The position numbers and the translations under genes were made by a program. Below the pieces are notes generated by a model. That model ran no database searches. It saw only the letters and a program-made list of their open reading frames with translations, and was not told the DNA's origin. A stretch of 61,328 bases of DNA from Bradyrhizobium nivariense (lineage in GTDB: Bacteria > Pseudomonadota > Alphaproteobacteria > Rhizobiales > Xanthobacteraceae), in the NCBI RefSeq assembly GCF_029846715.1, contig NZ_JARVWW010000043.1, positions 1 to 61,328 on the forward strand. The letters are read 5' to 3'. Below, in pieces: positions 42,605-51,852 of the stretch; positions within the stretch are counted from its first letter, which is position 1; each line of letters begins with the position of its first letter.

Positions 42605-42838
42605 ATGAAAGATCTCAAGTCTCAAGCCAGCAAAAGTACGACCCCCGGCAAGGGAGGGCTCACTCCGGAGATCCAATCCCGGATCGGGCACCAGCTGCGC
42701 GCCATGTACGACGACGTGGTGCGGCAGGGGGTTCCGGACCGGTTCGCGGAGCTGATCAAGAAGCTTGATGCGCCGGGAGCGACACCCCAAGTGGAAAATG
42801 GTGGCGGCACTAGCGACAACAACAATGGGAGGGATTGA
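42605..42838 (+). CDS. nepR: NepR anti-sigma factor
   Basis: This 77-residue protein has a central helix pair (LTPEIQSRIGHQLRAMYDDVVRQGVPDRFAELIKKLD), the NepR core that clamps EcfG or phospho-PhyR, and disordered ends. ATG 42605 starts it; the upstream open frame is not conserved in style. The stop overlaps the ecfG ATG (TGATG). Confidence 0.92.
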   Translation: MKDLKSQASKSTTPGKGGLTPEIQSRIGHQLRAMYDDVVRQGVPDRFAELIKKLDAPGATPQVENGGGTSDNNNGRD

Positions 42839-43386
42839 TGCCTCTCACGGAATCCCTGCGTAACGACATCCTGGCGGCCGTGCCCAGCCTGCGCGCGTTC
42901 GCCATCTCGCTCAGCGGCAATGCGGATCGCGCCGACGATCTGGTCCAGGAGACGCTGTTGCGCGCGCTCGCCAACATCGACTCGTTCCAGCCCGGCTCCA
43001 ACCTGCCGGCGTGGCTGTTCACGATCCTGCGCAACCTGTTCCGTTCCGATTATCGCAAGCGGCGGCGGGAAGTCGAGGATGCCGAAGGCAACTATGCCAA
43101 GACGCTGAAGACACAACCCTCGCAGAATGCCCATCTCGAGTTCGAGGAATTTCGCACGGCGCTCGACAAGCTTCCGCAGGACCAGCGTGAAGCGCTGATC
43201 CTGGTCGGCGCCTCCGGCTTCTCCTATGAGGATGCGGCCTCGATTTGCGGCTGCGCAGTCGGCACGATCAAGAGCCGCGTCAACCGCGCGCGCTCCAAGC
43301 TCGCGGCGCTGCTCTATGTCGACGGCGCCGAGGATTTCGGGCCCGACGAGACCATTCGCGCCGTGATCGGCGGCAGCGGCGGCTGA
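42838..43386 (+). CDS. ecfG: General-stress ECF sigma factor EcfG
   Basis: This 182-residue sigma factor has region 2 (FAISLSGNADRADDLVQETLLRALANI, FQPGSNLPAWLFTILRNLFRSDYRKRRRE) and region 4 (LPQDQREALILVGASGFSYEDAASICGCAVGTIKSRVNRARSKL) of the ECF15 group. It directs GGAAC-N16/17-CGTT promoters. It overlaps nepR by one base, the usual stoichiometric coupling. No histidine kinase of the PhyK type lies next to it. Confidence 0.95.
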   Translation: MPLTESLRNDILAAVPSLRAFAISLSGNADRADDLVQETLLRALANIDSFQPGSNLPAWLFTILRNLFRSDYRKRRREVEDAEGNYAKTLKTQPSQNAHLEFEEFRTALDKLPQDQREALILVGASGFSYEDAASICGCAVGTIKSRVNRARSKLAALLYVDGAEDFGPDETIRAVIGGSGG

Positions 43387-43483
43387 CGGCCGGCGTCAAT
43401 CGGACTGCGACGCGATCAAGGCGGCCGCCTCCGCGGCCGTCTTCGCGCGTCTGGAACGTAATGCGGAGCTTGCGCCGCCTCGA

Positions 43484-44182
43484 TCACTCGTCCACGAAGG
43501 TCACGGTCTCGGCCACGCTCGCACGCGAGGTGCGGTAGCTGTTGACCTTGTGGGCGTTGTCGGCATAGCCGAACGAGATGCCGCAGACGATGCGGCGGTC
43601 ATCAGGCAGATTGAAATGGCGGCGGATCAGGCCGGAGTGGCGCGCGAGCGCCGCTTGCGGAATCGTGCCGAGCCCGAGGGCCTGCGCGGCCAGCATGAAA
43701 TTGCTGACATAGGCGCCGCAATCGATCGCACCGTAGATGCCGAGCGGCTCGTCGGTGTGGATGACGGCCACATGCGGCGCGCCGAAGAAATTGTAGTTCT
43801 CCAGCGCCTGCTTCGCATAGGCTGTCTTGTCGCCCCTGACGATGCCGAGCGTGTTGTAGAGCTGAAAACCGCTCTCGCGGCGGCGTTCGAGATACGCGCC
43901 GACATATTCGCGCGGCGGCGTGAAATCATAGTCGTCGCCGAGCCCGCTCGATGCTTCCGCGTAAATCAGCTTGCGAAAAGCTTCCTTGGCCTCGCCGCTG
44001 GCGATAATCACCTGCCAGGGCTGGCTGTTGCACCAGGACGCCGTGCGCTGCGCGGTGGTCAGCAAATGTTCGATCGTGGCGCGATCGACCTCCTTGGCTA
44101 GGAAGGCGCGCACCGAGTAGCGCTCGTTGAGGAGCTCTTCGAGCACGCCGATGCGGTTATTCTGATTGACTGCAGCGTCCAT
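43484..44182 (-). CDS. Nitroreductase-family flavoprotein
   Basis: This 232-residue NAD(P)H-flavin enzyme has RYSVRAFLAKEVDRATIEHLLTTAQRTASWCNSQPWQV at the N terminus (FMN-binding Arg and Asn-Ser-Gln-Pro-Trp), and GLGTIPQAALARHSGLIRRHFNLPDDRRIVCGISFGYAD at the C terminus. It reduces nitro or quinone substrates; the physiological one is unknown. ATG 44182 is preferred to 44308. It is convergent with ecfG and upstream of the acyl-CoA cluster. Confidence 0.88.
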   Translation of the reverse strand: MDAAVNQNNRIGVLEELLNERYSVRAFLAKEVDRATIEHLLTTAQRTASWCNSQPWQVIIASGEAKEAFRKLIYAEASSGLGDDYDFTPPREYVGAYLERRRESGFQLYNTLGIVRGDKTAYAKQALENYNFFGAPHVAVIHTDEPLGIYGAIDCGAYVSNFMLAAQALGLGTIPQAALARHSGLIRRHFNLPDDRRIVCGISFGYADNAHKVNSYRTSRASVAETVTFVDE

Positions 44183-44195
44183 TGCTTGCTCGCTT

Positions 44196-44313
44196 TCGTG
44201 CCCCGGAAGCGACGCAGCACGAAGTGATGCGGCGCTGAGCCGGGGCCCATTGTGGCCTGTCCATTGTGGCTCTTGGGTCCCGGCTCGCGCTTCGCGCGTC
44301 CGGGACACGAGAT
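44196..44313. repeat. Dispersed palindromic repeat, family C, copy 1
   Basis: The element begins TCGTGCCCCGGA and ends GTCCGGGACACGA, with internal AGCCGGGGCCC and GGGTCCCGGCT arms, so it folds on itself. A second copy lies at 59630-59764. It separates the first acyl-CoA dehydrogenase and the nitroreductase. Confidence 0.8.
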
Positions 44314-44314
44314 A

Positions 44315-45559
44315 TCAACGTCCCTTGGTCGGGATATTGTTGTACGGCACGTCCTTGTCGACGCGGATGTCGCCCGGCAATCCCAGCACGCGCTCGGCGA
44401 TGATGTTGCGCAAAATCTCGTCGGTGCCGCCGGCGATGCGCATCGAGGGCGAGGACAGCAGCATCTGCTGGAACTGGCCCTGCACGATCTCCTCGTCCGC
44501 GCCGGTGAGAACGCCGGCCGCGCCCTGGAGATCCAGGGCGTAGGTCGCGATGTCCTGGAGCATCATGCCGGACACCAGCTTGCCGATCGAATTCTCCGGC
44601 CCCGGCCGCTCGCCCTTGGACAGCGCCGAGATCGCGCGGTAGCTGGTGTATTTCAGCCCGCTCGACTTCACCGCCCAGCTCGCAAGTTTTGAGCGCACGG
44701 CGGGATCGTCGATGGCGAGGCCGTCCTCCAGCATCAGATTGGAGCAGAACTCGAACATTTCAGGGACGCCGGTCGCAAGCCGCGAGCCGATCGACATCCG
44801 CTCGTTCATCAGGGTGGTCAGCGACACGCTCCAGCCCTCGCCGATGGCGCCGAGGCGCTGGCTGTCGGGAATGACGACGTCGGTGAAATAGACCTCGTTG
44901 AACTCCTGCATGCCGTTGGCCTGCTTGATCGGGCGCACCTCGACGCCCGGGCTCTTCATGTCCAGAAAGAACATGGTGAGGCCTTTGTGCTTGGGCACAT
45001 TGGGATCGGTGCGCGCGATCAAAAGACCGTAGTCGGAATAGTGCGCACCAGAGGTCCAGATCTTCTGGCCGTTGACGACCCAATTGTCGCCCTTCTTCTC
45101 CGCGCGTGTGCGGAGGCCCGCGACGTCAGAGCCGGCGGACGGCTCGGAGAACAGCTGGCACCAGATCTCCTCGCCTGCGGCCAGCTTCGGCAGATGGCGG
45201 CGCTTGGCGTCCTCGCTGCCGAACGCCATCACGGTCGGGCCGCACATGCCCTCGCCGATCTGGAACGGCTGCGTCAGCTTGCCGTAGACGCCCTCCTCCT
45301 GCTGCCAGATCACGCGCTCGATCGGGGTGGCGCCACGGCCGCCATACTCCTTCGGCCAGTGCAGGCAGGCCCAGTTGCCCTCGGCCTTCTTCTTCTGCCA
45401 GGCCTTGCCGACATCGACGATGTCGTGCTGGGCCAGCCGGATGCGGCCGAGCGAGGATTTTGACAGCTCGGCCAAGAACTCCTTCGGCGCGTTGGCCTCG
45501 ACCCATTTGCGCGCGGTCTCGCGGAATGCTGCTTCCTGCGGGGTGTCGTCGAAATTCAT
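44315..45559 (-). CDS. Acyl-CoA dehydrogenase, paralogue 1
   Basis: This 414-residue flavoenzyme has CQLFSEPSAGSDVAGLRTRAE (FAD/substrate loop), WVVNGQKIWTSGAHYSDYGLLI, and a C-terminal GGTDEILRNIIAERVLGLPGDIR. It is close to 70% identical to the next gene, from which it is separated by a repeat. The common Tyr-Glu-Gly-Thr catalytic site is replaced by AGGTDE, so the base Glu may lie elsewhere, or the protein may work with a partner. It lies at the downstream end of the TetR-linked cluster. Confidence 0.9.
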   Translation of the reverse strand: MNFDDTPQEAAFRETARKWVEANAPKEFLAELSKSSLGRIRLAQHDIVDVGKAWQKKKAEGNWACLHWPKEYGGRGATPIERVIWQQEEGVYGKLTQPFQIGEGMCGPTVMAFGSEDAKRRHLPKLAAGEEIWCQLFSEPSAGSDVAGLRTRAEKKGDNWVVNGQKIWTSGAHYSDYGLLIARTDPNVPKHKGLTMFFLDMKSPGVEVRPIKQANGMQEFNEVYFTDVVIPDSQRLGAIGEGWSVSLTTLMNERMSIGSRLATGVPEMFEFCSNLMLEDGLAIDDPAVRSKLASWAVKSSGLKYTSYRAISALSKGERPGPENSIGKLVSGMMLQDIATYALDLQGAAGVLTGADEEIVQGQFQQMLLSSPSMRIAGGTDEILRNIIAERVLGLPGDIRVDKDVPYNNIPTKGR

Positions 45560-45587
45560 GGCGAACCTCTCAGTCTTTGCTCGGTGT

Positions 45588-45694
45588 CAGCGCCTCATGG
45601 TGAGGAGGCGCGTAGCGCCGTCTCGAACCATAAGGCCCCAGTTGGGCCTTCATCCTTCGAGACCCCGCTTCGCGGCTCCTCAGGATGAGGGTCA
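45588..45694. repeat. Palindromic intergenic repeat between twin dehydrogenase genes
   Basis: CCTCATGGTGAGGAGGCGCGTAGCGCCGTCTCGAACCAT... and its complement-like CCTTCGAGACCCCGCTTCGCGGCTCCTCAGGATGAGG form long arms. Only one copy is in the window. It sits between the two nearly identical acyl-CoA dehydrogenase genes. Confidence 0.6.
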
Positions 45695-46942
45695 TCAGCT
45701 TCTTCCCTTCGTCGGGATCTTGTTGAACGGCACATCCTTGTCGACACGGATGTCGCCGGGCAGGCCCAGTACCCGCTCGGCGATGATGTTGCGCATGATC
45801 TCGTCGGTGCCGCCTTCGACACGGGTGCCGGGCGCGCGCAGCAGCATCGCCTGGAAGCGGCCGGCGACCTCGGCGTCTTCGGGACCGCTGACCACGCCGC
45901 TCGCGCCCTGCAAATCCAGCGCGTAAGTCGCGACGTCCTGGATCATGGAGCCCGCGACCAGCTTGCCGATAGAGTTTTCCGGTCCCGGACGCTCGCCCTT
46001 CGACAGTGCCGAGATCGCGCGCATGCTGGTGTATCGCAGCCCGCTCGCCTTCACCGCCCAGTTCGCCAGCCTCGAGCGCACTGCGCGGTCCTCGATCGCG
46101 GGGCCGTCGTCAAGCATCAGGCTGGAGCAATAGTCAAACAGCTCCGGAAAGCCGGTCGAAACGCTGGCGCCGATCGACATGCGCTCGTTCATCAGCGTCG
46201 TCAGCGAGACGTTCCAGCCGTCATTGACCTCACCAAGGCGCTGGTGATCGGGGATGCGCACGTTGGTGAAATAGACCTCGTTGAAGTCGGAGGCGCCGCT
46301 GGCCTGCTTGATCGGCCGCACCTCGACGCCCCGGCTCTTCATGTCCAGGAAGAACATGGTGAGGCCTTTGTGCTTGGCCACGTTGGGATCGGTGCGGGTC
46401 AAGAGGATGCCGTAATCCGAGTAATGCGCGCCCGACGTCCAGATCTTCTGGCCGTTGACGACCCACTCGTCGCCGTCCTTTTCCGCGCGCGTGCGCAGGC
46501 CCGCAACGTCCGAGCCGCCGGCGGGCTCGGAGAACAGCTGGCACCAGATTTTTTCGCCGGAGGCGAGTGGCGGCAGATAGCTGCGCTTATGCTCCTCGCG
46601 CGCGAACGCCATCATGGTCGGCCCGCACATGCCGTGGCCGATGATGAACATGCCGGACAGCTTGCCGAACGGACCCTCCTCCTGCTGCCAGATCACACGC
46701 TCGATCGGCGATGAGCCGCGGCCGCCATAGTCCTTGGGCCAATGCAGGCAGGCCCAGCCGGCATCTGCCTTCTTCTTTTGCCAGGCCTTTGCCACTTCCA
46801 GAATATTGGCGTTCTTCAATTGCGTGCGGCCGAGCGAGGACTTGCGAAGCTCCTCCTCGTACTGCCTGGGCGCATTCGCCGCGATCCAGGCGCGGGCAGT
46901 GGCGCGAAATTCGGCCTCTTGCGGGGTGCCGTCGAAGTTCAT
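45695..46942 (-). CDS. Acyl-CoA dehydrogenase, paralogue 2
   Basis: This 415-residue flavoenzyme closely mirrors paralogue 1 from start (MNFDGTPQEAEFRATARAWIAANAP) to end (FNKIPTKGRS). It retains CQLFSEPAGGSDVAGLRTRAEKDGDEWV and EGGTDEIMRNIIAERVLGLPGDIR. Here the position before GGT is Glu (VEGGTDE), unlike paralogue 1 (IAGGTDE), so this copy may keep the catalytic base. Likely a recent tandem duplication followed by divergence. Confidence 0.9.
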   Translation of the reverse strand: MNFDGTPQEAEFRATARAWIAANAPRQYEEELRKSSLGRTQLKNANILEVAKAWQKKKADAGWACLHWPKDYGGRGSSPIERVIWQQEEGPFGKLSGMFIIGHGMCGPTMMAFAREEHKRSYLPPLASGEKIWCQLFSEPAGGSDVAGLRTRAEKDGDEWVVNGQKIWTSGAHYSDYGILLTRTDPNVAKHKGLTMFFLDMKSRGVEVRPIKQASGASDFNEVYFTNVRIPDHQRLGEVNDGWNVSLTTLMNERMSIGASVSTGFPELFDYCSSLMLDDGPAIEDRAVRSRLANWAVKASGLRYTSMRAISALSKGERPGPENSIGKLVAGSMIQDVATYALDLQGASGVVSGPEDAEVAGRFQAMLLRAPGTRVEGGTDEIMRNIIAERVLGLPGDIRVDKDVPFNKIPTKGRS

Positions 46943-46957
46943 GACGTTGCCCTTCGC

Positions 46958-48085
46958 TTAAGCCGCGTTCTTCTTGCGCATGCGGTCGATCAGCTGGTCT
47001 TCCCAATAGGACAAGCTACCGAGCCCGAGCGCCATGGCGTTGGCGCGGCGGTAGTACATGTGGCAGTCGAACTCCCAGGTGAAACCCATGCCGCCGTGAA
47101 CCTGGATGTTGTTCTTGGCGCAGTGCTGGAACGCCTGCGTCGCGCTGATACGGGCCGCGGCGGCGGCTTCCGGCAGCTCCGCGGCGTTGGTCGAGAGCGC
47201 CCAGGCGCCGTAATAGCTGTTGGAGCGCGCCAGCGTCGCCGACACGTACATGTCCGCCAGCATATGCTTGACCGCCTGGAACGAGCCGATCTGTCGGCCG
47301 AAGGCGATGCGGTCGAGCGCGTAGTCGCGGCCCATCTCCAGCGCGCGGTCGGAGCCGCCGATCTGCTCGAAAGCGCACAGCACCGCGGCACGGTCGAGCA
47401 CCTGGGTAAGGATGCTCCAACCTTCGCCTGGGGCACCGACCGGCTCGGCCCTGCAATCTTTGAAAGTGATCTCGGCCTGCCCCCGGGTCGGATCGAGAGT
47501 GGTAAGGCCTTTCACCTCGACGCCGCCGTCCTTGAGATCGACAATGAACAAGGAAATGTCGCCGTCGCGCCCGCTCGATCCCGTGCGCGCCGCGACCACC
47601 GCGAAGTCGGCGATTGCGCCGTCGGCAACCGGCTTCTTGACACCGTTGAGCACGCCATTCGCAGCCGTGAGCTTGACGTTCTTCGGTGACGGATTGCCCT
47701 TGCCCTCGAACAGCGCCAGCGTGCTGATCGCCTCACCCGAGGCAATCGCCGGCAACCATTTCTTCTTCTGCGCGTCACTGCCGGCGATCAGCAGCGCTTC
47801 GGCAGCGAGATAGACGGTGGAGGAAAACGGCACCGGCGCGTTCGCCCGGCCCATCTCTTCAGCGATCACGCAAAGTTCGAGATGACCGGCGCCGGCACCA
47901 CCAAAGTCCTCGGGAATAGCGACACCGAGAAAGCCCATCTCGGCGAGGCCTTTCCACAGCTCCTTGTCATACGGCGCCTTGCCGTCGAGGACTGTGCGCA
48001 CCGCCTTGGGCGAACATTTCTCAGTGAGGAATTTGCGCGCCTGATCGCGGAGCTGCTTCTGATCGTCGGAGAAATCGAAGTTCAT
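46958..48085 (-). CDS. Acyl-CoA dehydrogenase, short type
   Basis: This 375-residue flavoenzyme opens MNFDFSDDQKQLRDQARKFL, has FGRQIGSFQAVKHMLADMYV and NNIQVHGGMGFTWEFDCHMYYRRANAMALGLG. It differs from the two upstream 415-residue enzymes and lacks a Tyr-Glu-Gly-Thr-like site. Adjacent long and short dehydrogenases that form heteromers are known from steroid side-chain degradation, so pairing with paralogue 2 (15-base gap) is possible. Confidence 0.88.
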   Translation of the reverse strand: MNFDFSDDQKQLRDQARKFLTEKCSPKAVRTVLDGKAPYDKELWKGLAEMGFLGVAIPEDFGGAGAGHLELCVIAEEMGRANAPVPFSSTVYLAAEALLIAGSDAQKKKWLPAIASGEAISTLALFEGKGNPSPKNVKLTAANGVLNGVKKPVADGAIADFAVVAARTGSSGRDGDISLFIVDLKDGGVEVKGLTTLDPTRGQAEITFKDCRAEPVGAPGEGWSILTQVLDRAAVLCAFEQIGGSDRALEMGRDYALDRIAFGRQIGSFQAVKHMLADMYVSATLARSNSYYGAWALSTNAAELPEAAAAARISATQAFQHCAKNNIQVHGGMGFTWEFDCHMYYRRANAMALGLGSLSYWEDQLIDRMRKKNAA

Positions 48086-48112
48086 GGCGCGTATCCGTGT
48101 TGGTGATGTCGA

Positions 48113-49984
48113 TTACTTGAGAATGATGACGTCTTGATCCGGTTTGTCGGCATAAAGCCGCTCGACCAATGCAACGCGGCGCTCCAGGCCGGCGCGCTGG
48201 TTGATGTAGCCCTTGTCGGTGAGCTCGTTACCGTCGATCGAGGGCGGCTCCGCCATCAGCATGGCGCGCGCGATGATGCGGCTGCTGGCGCCTTCGCACT
48301 CTTTGTTGTGAGCCTCCAGCCCACGCCTGAAGCAAGCGACTACCTCGGGATGCTTCACCGCAGCCTCGAAGCTGAGATCGGGATTGCCGACGAGCTGGCG
48401 GCAGGCGTGCAGGTTCGGCCACGCCAGCAGGCCGATGAAGGCACGATCCTGACCCGCGACCAGCGCATCGTGCACGACGGGCGTCGTGCCGGCGATCGCA
48501 TCGGTACGCAGCGAGCCGACATGGACGAAGGTGCCGGTGGTGAGCTTGAAGTCCTCGACGACGCGGCCGGCAAAGATGATGCCCTTCACGGGATCGGCTT
48601 CGTCGACGAAGATGCCGGCATCGCCGATGCAGTAGAAACCCTCTTCGTCGAACATCTTCTTCGTCAGATCAGGCTGACCGAAATAGCCGGGCGTGACGTT
48701 GACGCCGCGCAAGCGCAGCTCGTATTTCGAGCCGCACGGCACCATCTTCAGCTCGACGCCGGGGAACGGCAGGCCGATCAGGCCGACGCGCTCGGTGTCC
48801 CAATAGGTGCCGGTCGAGGTCGGCGCGGTCTCGGTCGAGCCCCAGCCGGTGTAGAACACGATGCGCTCGCCGGTAGTCTTCACGGCGAGGGCCTGCATGC
48901 GGTCGTAGAGATCATCCGGCAGCCGCGCGCCGCCATAAGCCATGATCGAGAGATTCTTGAAGAAGGAGCGGCAAAGCGCATCGTCCTTCTCCATCGCCGC
49001 CGCCAGCGCGGCATAACCGGCCGGCACGTTGGCGTAATAGGTCGGGGATATCTCGCGCAGATTGCGCAGCGTCTCCTCGAACAGGCCCGGCATCGGCCGG
49101 CCATCGTCGATATAGAGCGTGCCGCCGTCGACCAGGATCGGATGGAACGCCGCATTGCCGCCCATGGTGTGATTCCAGGGCATCCAGTCCAGCATGGTCG
49201 AGATCGGACCGCCCGGATCGCGCGGCCGCACCTGCATCATCATCGCCGCATTGGCGCACATCATCGCTTGCGTGTTGATGACGGCCTTGGGCATGCCGGT
49301 CGAGCCTGACGTGAACAGCAGTTTGCCGACGGTCTCAGGCGTGATCTTCGCGATCGATGCTTCGACATCGGCGGTCACTTGTGTCGCCGCGAGCTCGGCA
49401 AAGCTGACGCTCTCGATGCCGTCGCAGGGCCGTAAGACGTGAACGACGGTGACGCCGGTGAGGTCGAGCGCTTTCAGCGCCTTCTCGAATGTCGAGCCGT
49501 CCTGCACCATCACCACGGCCGGCTTGATCAGATCGAACAGATATTTCAGCTTGACGTGATCATGGCTCATCAAGGAGTAGGCCGGCGATACCGGCGCGGC
49601 CGGAACGCGCGCCTGCATCGCGGCCTGCGTCATCAGCGCGTGCTCGATCGAATTGCCGGAGAGGATTGCGACCGGGCGGCCGCTGATGTCGAAATCGAGC
49701 AGCGCCTGTGTCAGCGCATCCACCGTGCGCTTGGCTTCGCCATAGGAGACTTTTCGCCATTCGCGGTTGGGGCCGCCGCGTTGCGCCAGCCAGATGCGCT
49801 CCGGCGCTTGCTTGGCCCATTTCGCGAGCGAAGCCGGAATGTGCGTCTCGTAAGTTTGCAAGGGAATGCGCGACTTCAGCACCACCGTGCCGTCGTCGCG
49901 GCGCTCGACGTCGATGTCGCGCGCCAGCCATTCCACCTTGCGAAAGGCGGGTTTCGTCATCACCGCCGCCGCATTCCCGCTCAT
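48113..49984 (-). CDS. Feruloyl-CoA synthetase-like acyl-CoA ligase
   Basis: This 623-residue adenylating enzyme has LLFTSGSTGMPKAVINTQ (P-loop), YTGWGSTETAPTST (A5), YCIGDAG and IIFAGRVVEDFKLTTGTFV, the pattern of the feruloyl/cinnamoyl-CoA synthetase branch. It probably activates a phenylpropanoid or related acid at the entry to the cluster. The call to ferulate itself is by resemblance only. It lies in the middle of the minus-strand operon. Confidence 0.82.
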   Translation of the reverse strand: MSGNAAAVMTKPAFRKVEWLARDIDVERRDDGTVVLKSRIPLQTYETHIPASLAKWAKQAPERIWLAQRGGPNREWRKVSYGEAKRTVDALTQALLDFDISGRPVAILSGNSIEHALMTQAAMQARVPAAPVSPAYSLMSHDHVKLKYLFDLIKPAVVMVQDGSTFEKALKALDLTGVTVVHVLRPCDGIESVSFAELAATQVTADVEASIAKITPETVGKLLFTSGSTGMPKAVINTQAMMCANAAMMMQVRPRDPGGPISTMLDWMPWNHTMGGNAAFHPILVDGGTLYIDDGRPMPGLFEETLRNLREISPTYYANVPAGYAALAAAMEKDDALCRSFFKNLSIMAYGGARLPDDLYDRMQALAVKTTGERIVFYTGWGSTETAPTSTGTYWDTERVGLIGLPFPGVELKMVPCGSKYELRLRGVNVTPGYFGQPDLTKKMFDEEGFYCIGDAGIFVDEADPVKGIIFAGRVVEDFKLTTGTFVHVGSLRTDAIAGTTPVVHDALVAGQDRAFIGLLAWPNLHACRQLVGNPDLSFEAAVKHPEVVACFRRGLEAHNKECEGASSRIIARAMLMAEPPSIDGNELTDKGYINQRAGLERRVALVERLYADKPDQDVIILK

Positions 49985-50027
49985 TTTGCGTCTCCCGGAA
50001 TTTCTCGTCCTTTACGGATCTTCGTTG

Positions 50028-50834
50028 TCAGCGCCTGATATAGACAGGCTTTCGCTTCTCAAGGAAGGCCCTGATGCCTTCCGAAAACTCCTCCGAGCGG
50101 CTGCACAGGACCTGGTTGCGGTCCTCCATCGCGATAACGGCTTCCAGCGATCCGGCATCGACGCTCATGTTGAGACATTCCTTGGACAGGCGCAGGCCTA
50201 CGGGCGACGCTGTGATCATCGCGTCGACATAAGGTTCGGCGGCGTCATCCAGCTTGTCCTCATCGACGACCTCGGAGACCAGCCCGACCGCGAGTGCGCG
50301 CTCGGCACCGATGAAGCGCCCTGTGAGGATCAGCTCCGAGGCCACGGAGACACCGACGAGGCGCGGCAGGAAATAGCTGGTGCCGATGTCGCAGCCGCCG
50401 AGCCCGAGCTTGATGAAGGCGCAGTTCATCCGCGCCGATCTCGTCGCGATGCGGATATCGGAGGCAAGCGCCAGCGCAAAGCCGCCGCCGGCGGCCGCGC
50501 CCTGCACCAGAGAGATGATCGGCTGCGGACAGCGCCGCATCAGCATCACGATGTCGGCGATGCGCCGCTGCGAATCCAGCGACTCGGTGACGCCAGGTGG
50601 CTCCTGCTGACCGGTACGGCGCGCCATCGCGGCCTTGAGGTCGAGGCCCGCACAAAAATTCCTGCCGGCGCCCTTCAGCACGACGACGCGCGTGTCGCGG
50701 TTGCGCTGGAGGCCCTGGAAGTAGACGTTGAGCGCGTCGATCAGCGCGGGATCGAGCGCGTTGAGGCTCTCCGGACGATTGAGCGTCGCCGTGTCGACGC
50801 CGTCACTGTGCTCGATCAGCAGCGGTTGGGACAT
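50028..50834 (-). CDS. Enoyl-CoA hydratase/isomerase (crotonase family)
   Basis: This 268-residue enzyme has GRNFCAGLDLKAAMARR and IISLVQGAAAGGGFALALASDIRI, the oxyanion-hole and CoA-site motifs of crotonases, followed by FIKLGLGGCDIGTSYFLPRLVG. The position of a catalytic Glu fits a hydratase (or dienoyl-CoA isomerase). It hydrates the enoyl-CoA from the dehydrogenases. ATG 50834 is preferred to 50849. Confidence 0.9.
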   Translation of the reverse strand: MSQPLLIEHSDGVDTATLNRPESLNALDPALIDALNVYFQGLQRNRDTRVVVLKGAGRNFCAGLDLKAAMARRTGQQEPPGVTESLDSQRRIADIVMLMRRCPQPIISLVQGAAAGGGFALALASDIRIATRSARMNCAFIKLGLGGCDIGTSYFLPRLVGVSVASELILTGRFIGAERALAVGLVSEVVDEDKLDDAAEPYVDAMITASPVGLRLSKECLNMSVDAGSLEAVIAMEDRNQVLCSRSEEFSEGIRAFLEKRKPVYIRR

Positions 50835-50875
50835 GAGGCGCTCCTGCATCCGCTCTTCGAGTGGCGGTTATTGCG

Positions 50876-51020
50876 CCCTCTCCCCTTGTGGGAGAGGGCA
50901 TGTACGTCGCTAGCCAGGAATTCGCTTGGGTGAGGGGTCTGTCTCCGCGGATAGAGACCCCTCATCCGGCGCGCTCAAGAGCGCGCCACCTTCTCCCACA
51001 AGGGGAGAAGGGAAGAAGAG
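50876..51020. repeat. Dispersed palindromic repeat, family B, copy 2
   Basis: The element starts CCTCTCCCCTTGTGGGAGAGG and ends CCTTCTCCCACAAGGGGAGAAGG, with inner GGGTGAGGGGTCT and AGACCCCTCATCC arms. It matches the element at 9003-9169 in plan and in long sequence blocks. It lies between the hydratase and SDR genes, inside the minus-strand operon. Confidence 0.85.
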
Positions 51021-51027
51021 CCTCTGC

Positions 51028-51786
51028 CTACCGCGGCGCCATACGGATCGCGCCGTCGAGGCGGATGGTCTCGCCGTTGAGCATCGGGTTCTCGACGATG
51101 TGCACGGCCAGCGAGCCATATTCATTGGCGTCGCCGAGGCGCGCGGGATGCGGCACCTGGGCACCGAGGCTCTTGCGGGCCTCTTCGTTCAAGCCCATCA
51201 GCAGCGGCGTCAGGAACAGGCCGGGCGCGATGGTGTTGACGCGGATCTTCTGGCTCGCGAGGTCGCGCGCGGCCGGCAGCGTGAGGCCGACGACGCCGCC
51301 CTTCGACGCCGCATAAGCGATCTGGCCGATCTGGCCTTCGTAAGCGGCAACCGAGGCCGTGTTGACGATGACACCGCGCTCTTCACCGACCGGCTCGATC
51401 GTGACGAGGCGCTCGGCGAACAGACGCAGGCAGTTGAAGGTACCGATCAAATTGACGTTGATGATGCGCGCGAACTTTTCCAGCGGGTAGACGCCGTCGC
51501 GGCCGACGATGCGCTGCGAGCCGCCGATGCCGGCGCAGTTCATCAGCACGCGCGCAACGCCGTGCGCGGCTTCCGCCTTGGCGATAGCCGCCTTGATCTG
51601 CTCTTCACTGGTGACGTCGGCATGCAGCGCGACGCCTTTCACTTCGGCGGCAATTTTCTCGGCGTTTTCCTTGCTCTGGTCGATCACGCCGATCCTGGCG
51701 CCCTTGGCGGCCATGGCGCGGGCGGTCGCGGCACCGAGGCCCGAACCACCGCCGGTGATGAGAACGGCTACGTCTTTCAACTGCAT
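51028..51786 (-). CDS. SDR-family 3-hydroxyacyl-CoA dehydrogenase
   Basis: This 252-residue enzyme has LITGGGSGLGAATARAMAAKGA (NAD loop), NCAGIGGSQRI, Tyr-x-x-x-Lys in YAASKGGVVGLTLPAARDLA, and PHPARLGDANEYGSLAVHI at the end. This is the type-10 hydroxyacyl-CoA dehydrogenase pattern. It oxidises the 3-hydroxyacyl-CoA made by the hydratase and stands in for a FadB/FadJ multifunctional enzyme. Confidence 0.9.
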   Translation of the reverse strand: MQLKDVAVLITGGGSGLGAATARAMAAKGARIGVIDQSKENAEKIAAEVKGVALHADVTSEEQIKAAIAKAEAAHGVARVLMNCAGIGGSQRIVGRDGVYPLEKFARIINVNLIGTFNCLRLFAERLVTIEPVGEERGVIVNTASVAAYEGQIGQIAYAASKGGVVGLTLPAARDLASQKIRVNTIAPGLFLTPLLMGLNEEARKSLGAQVPHPARLGDANEYGSLAVHIVENPMLNGETIRLDGAIRMAPR

Positions 51787-51852
51787 CGCGAATACCTTTC
51801 CTCGACCTTTTCCTTGGGCGTTTCTTCCCTAGATTTTGAGAGTTTGGCCGGA

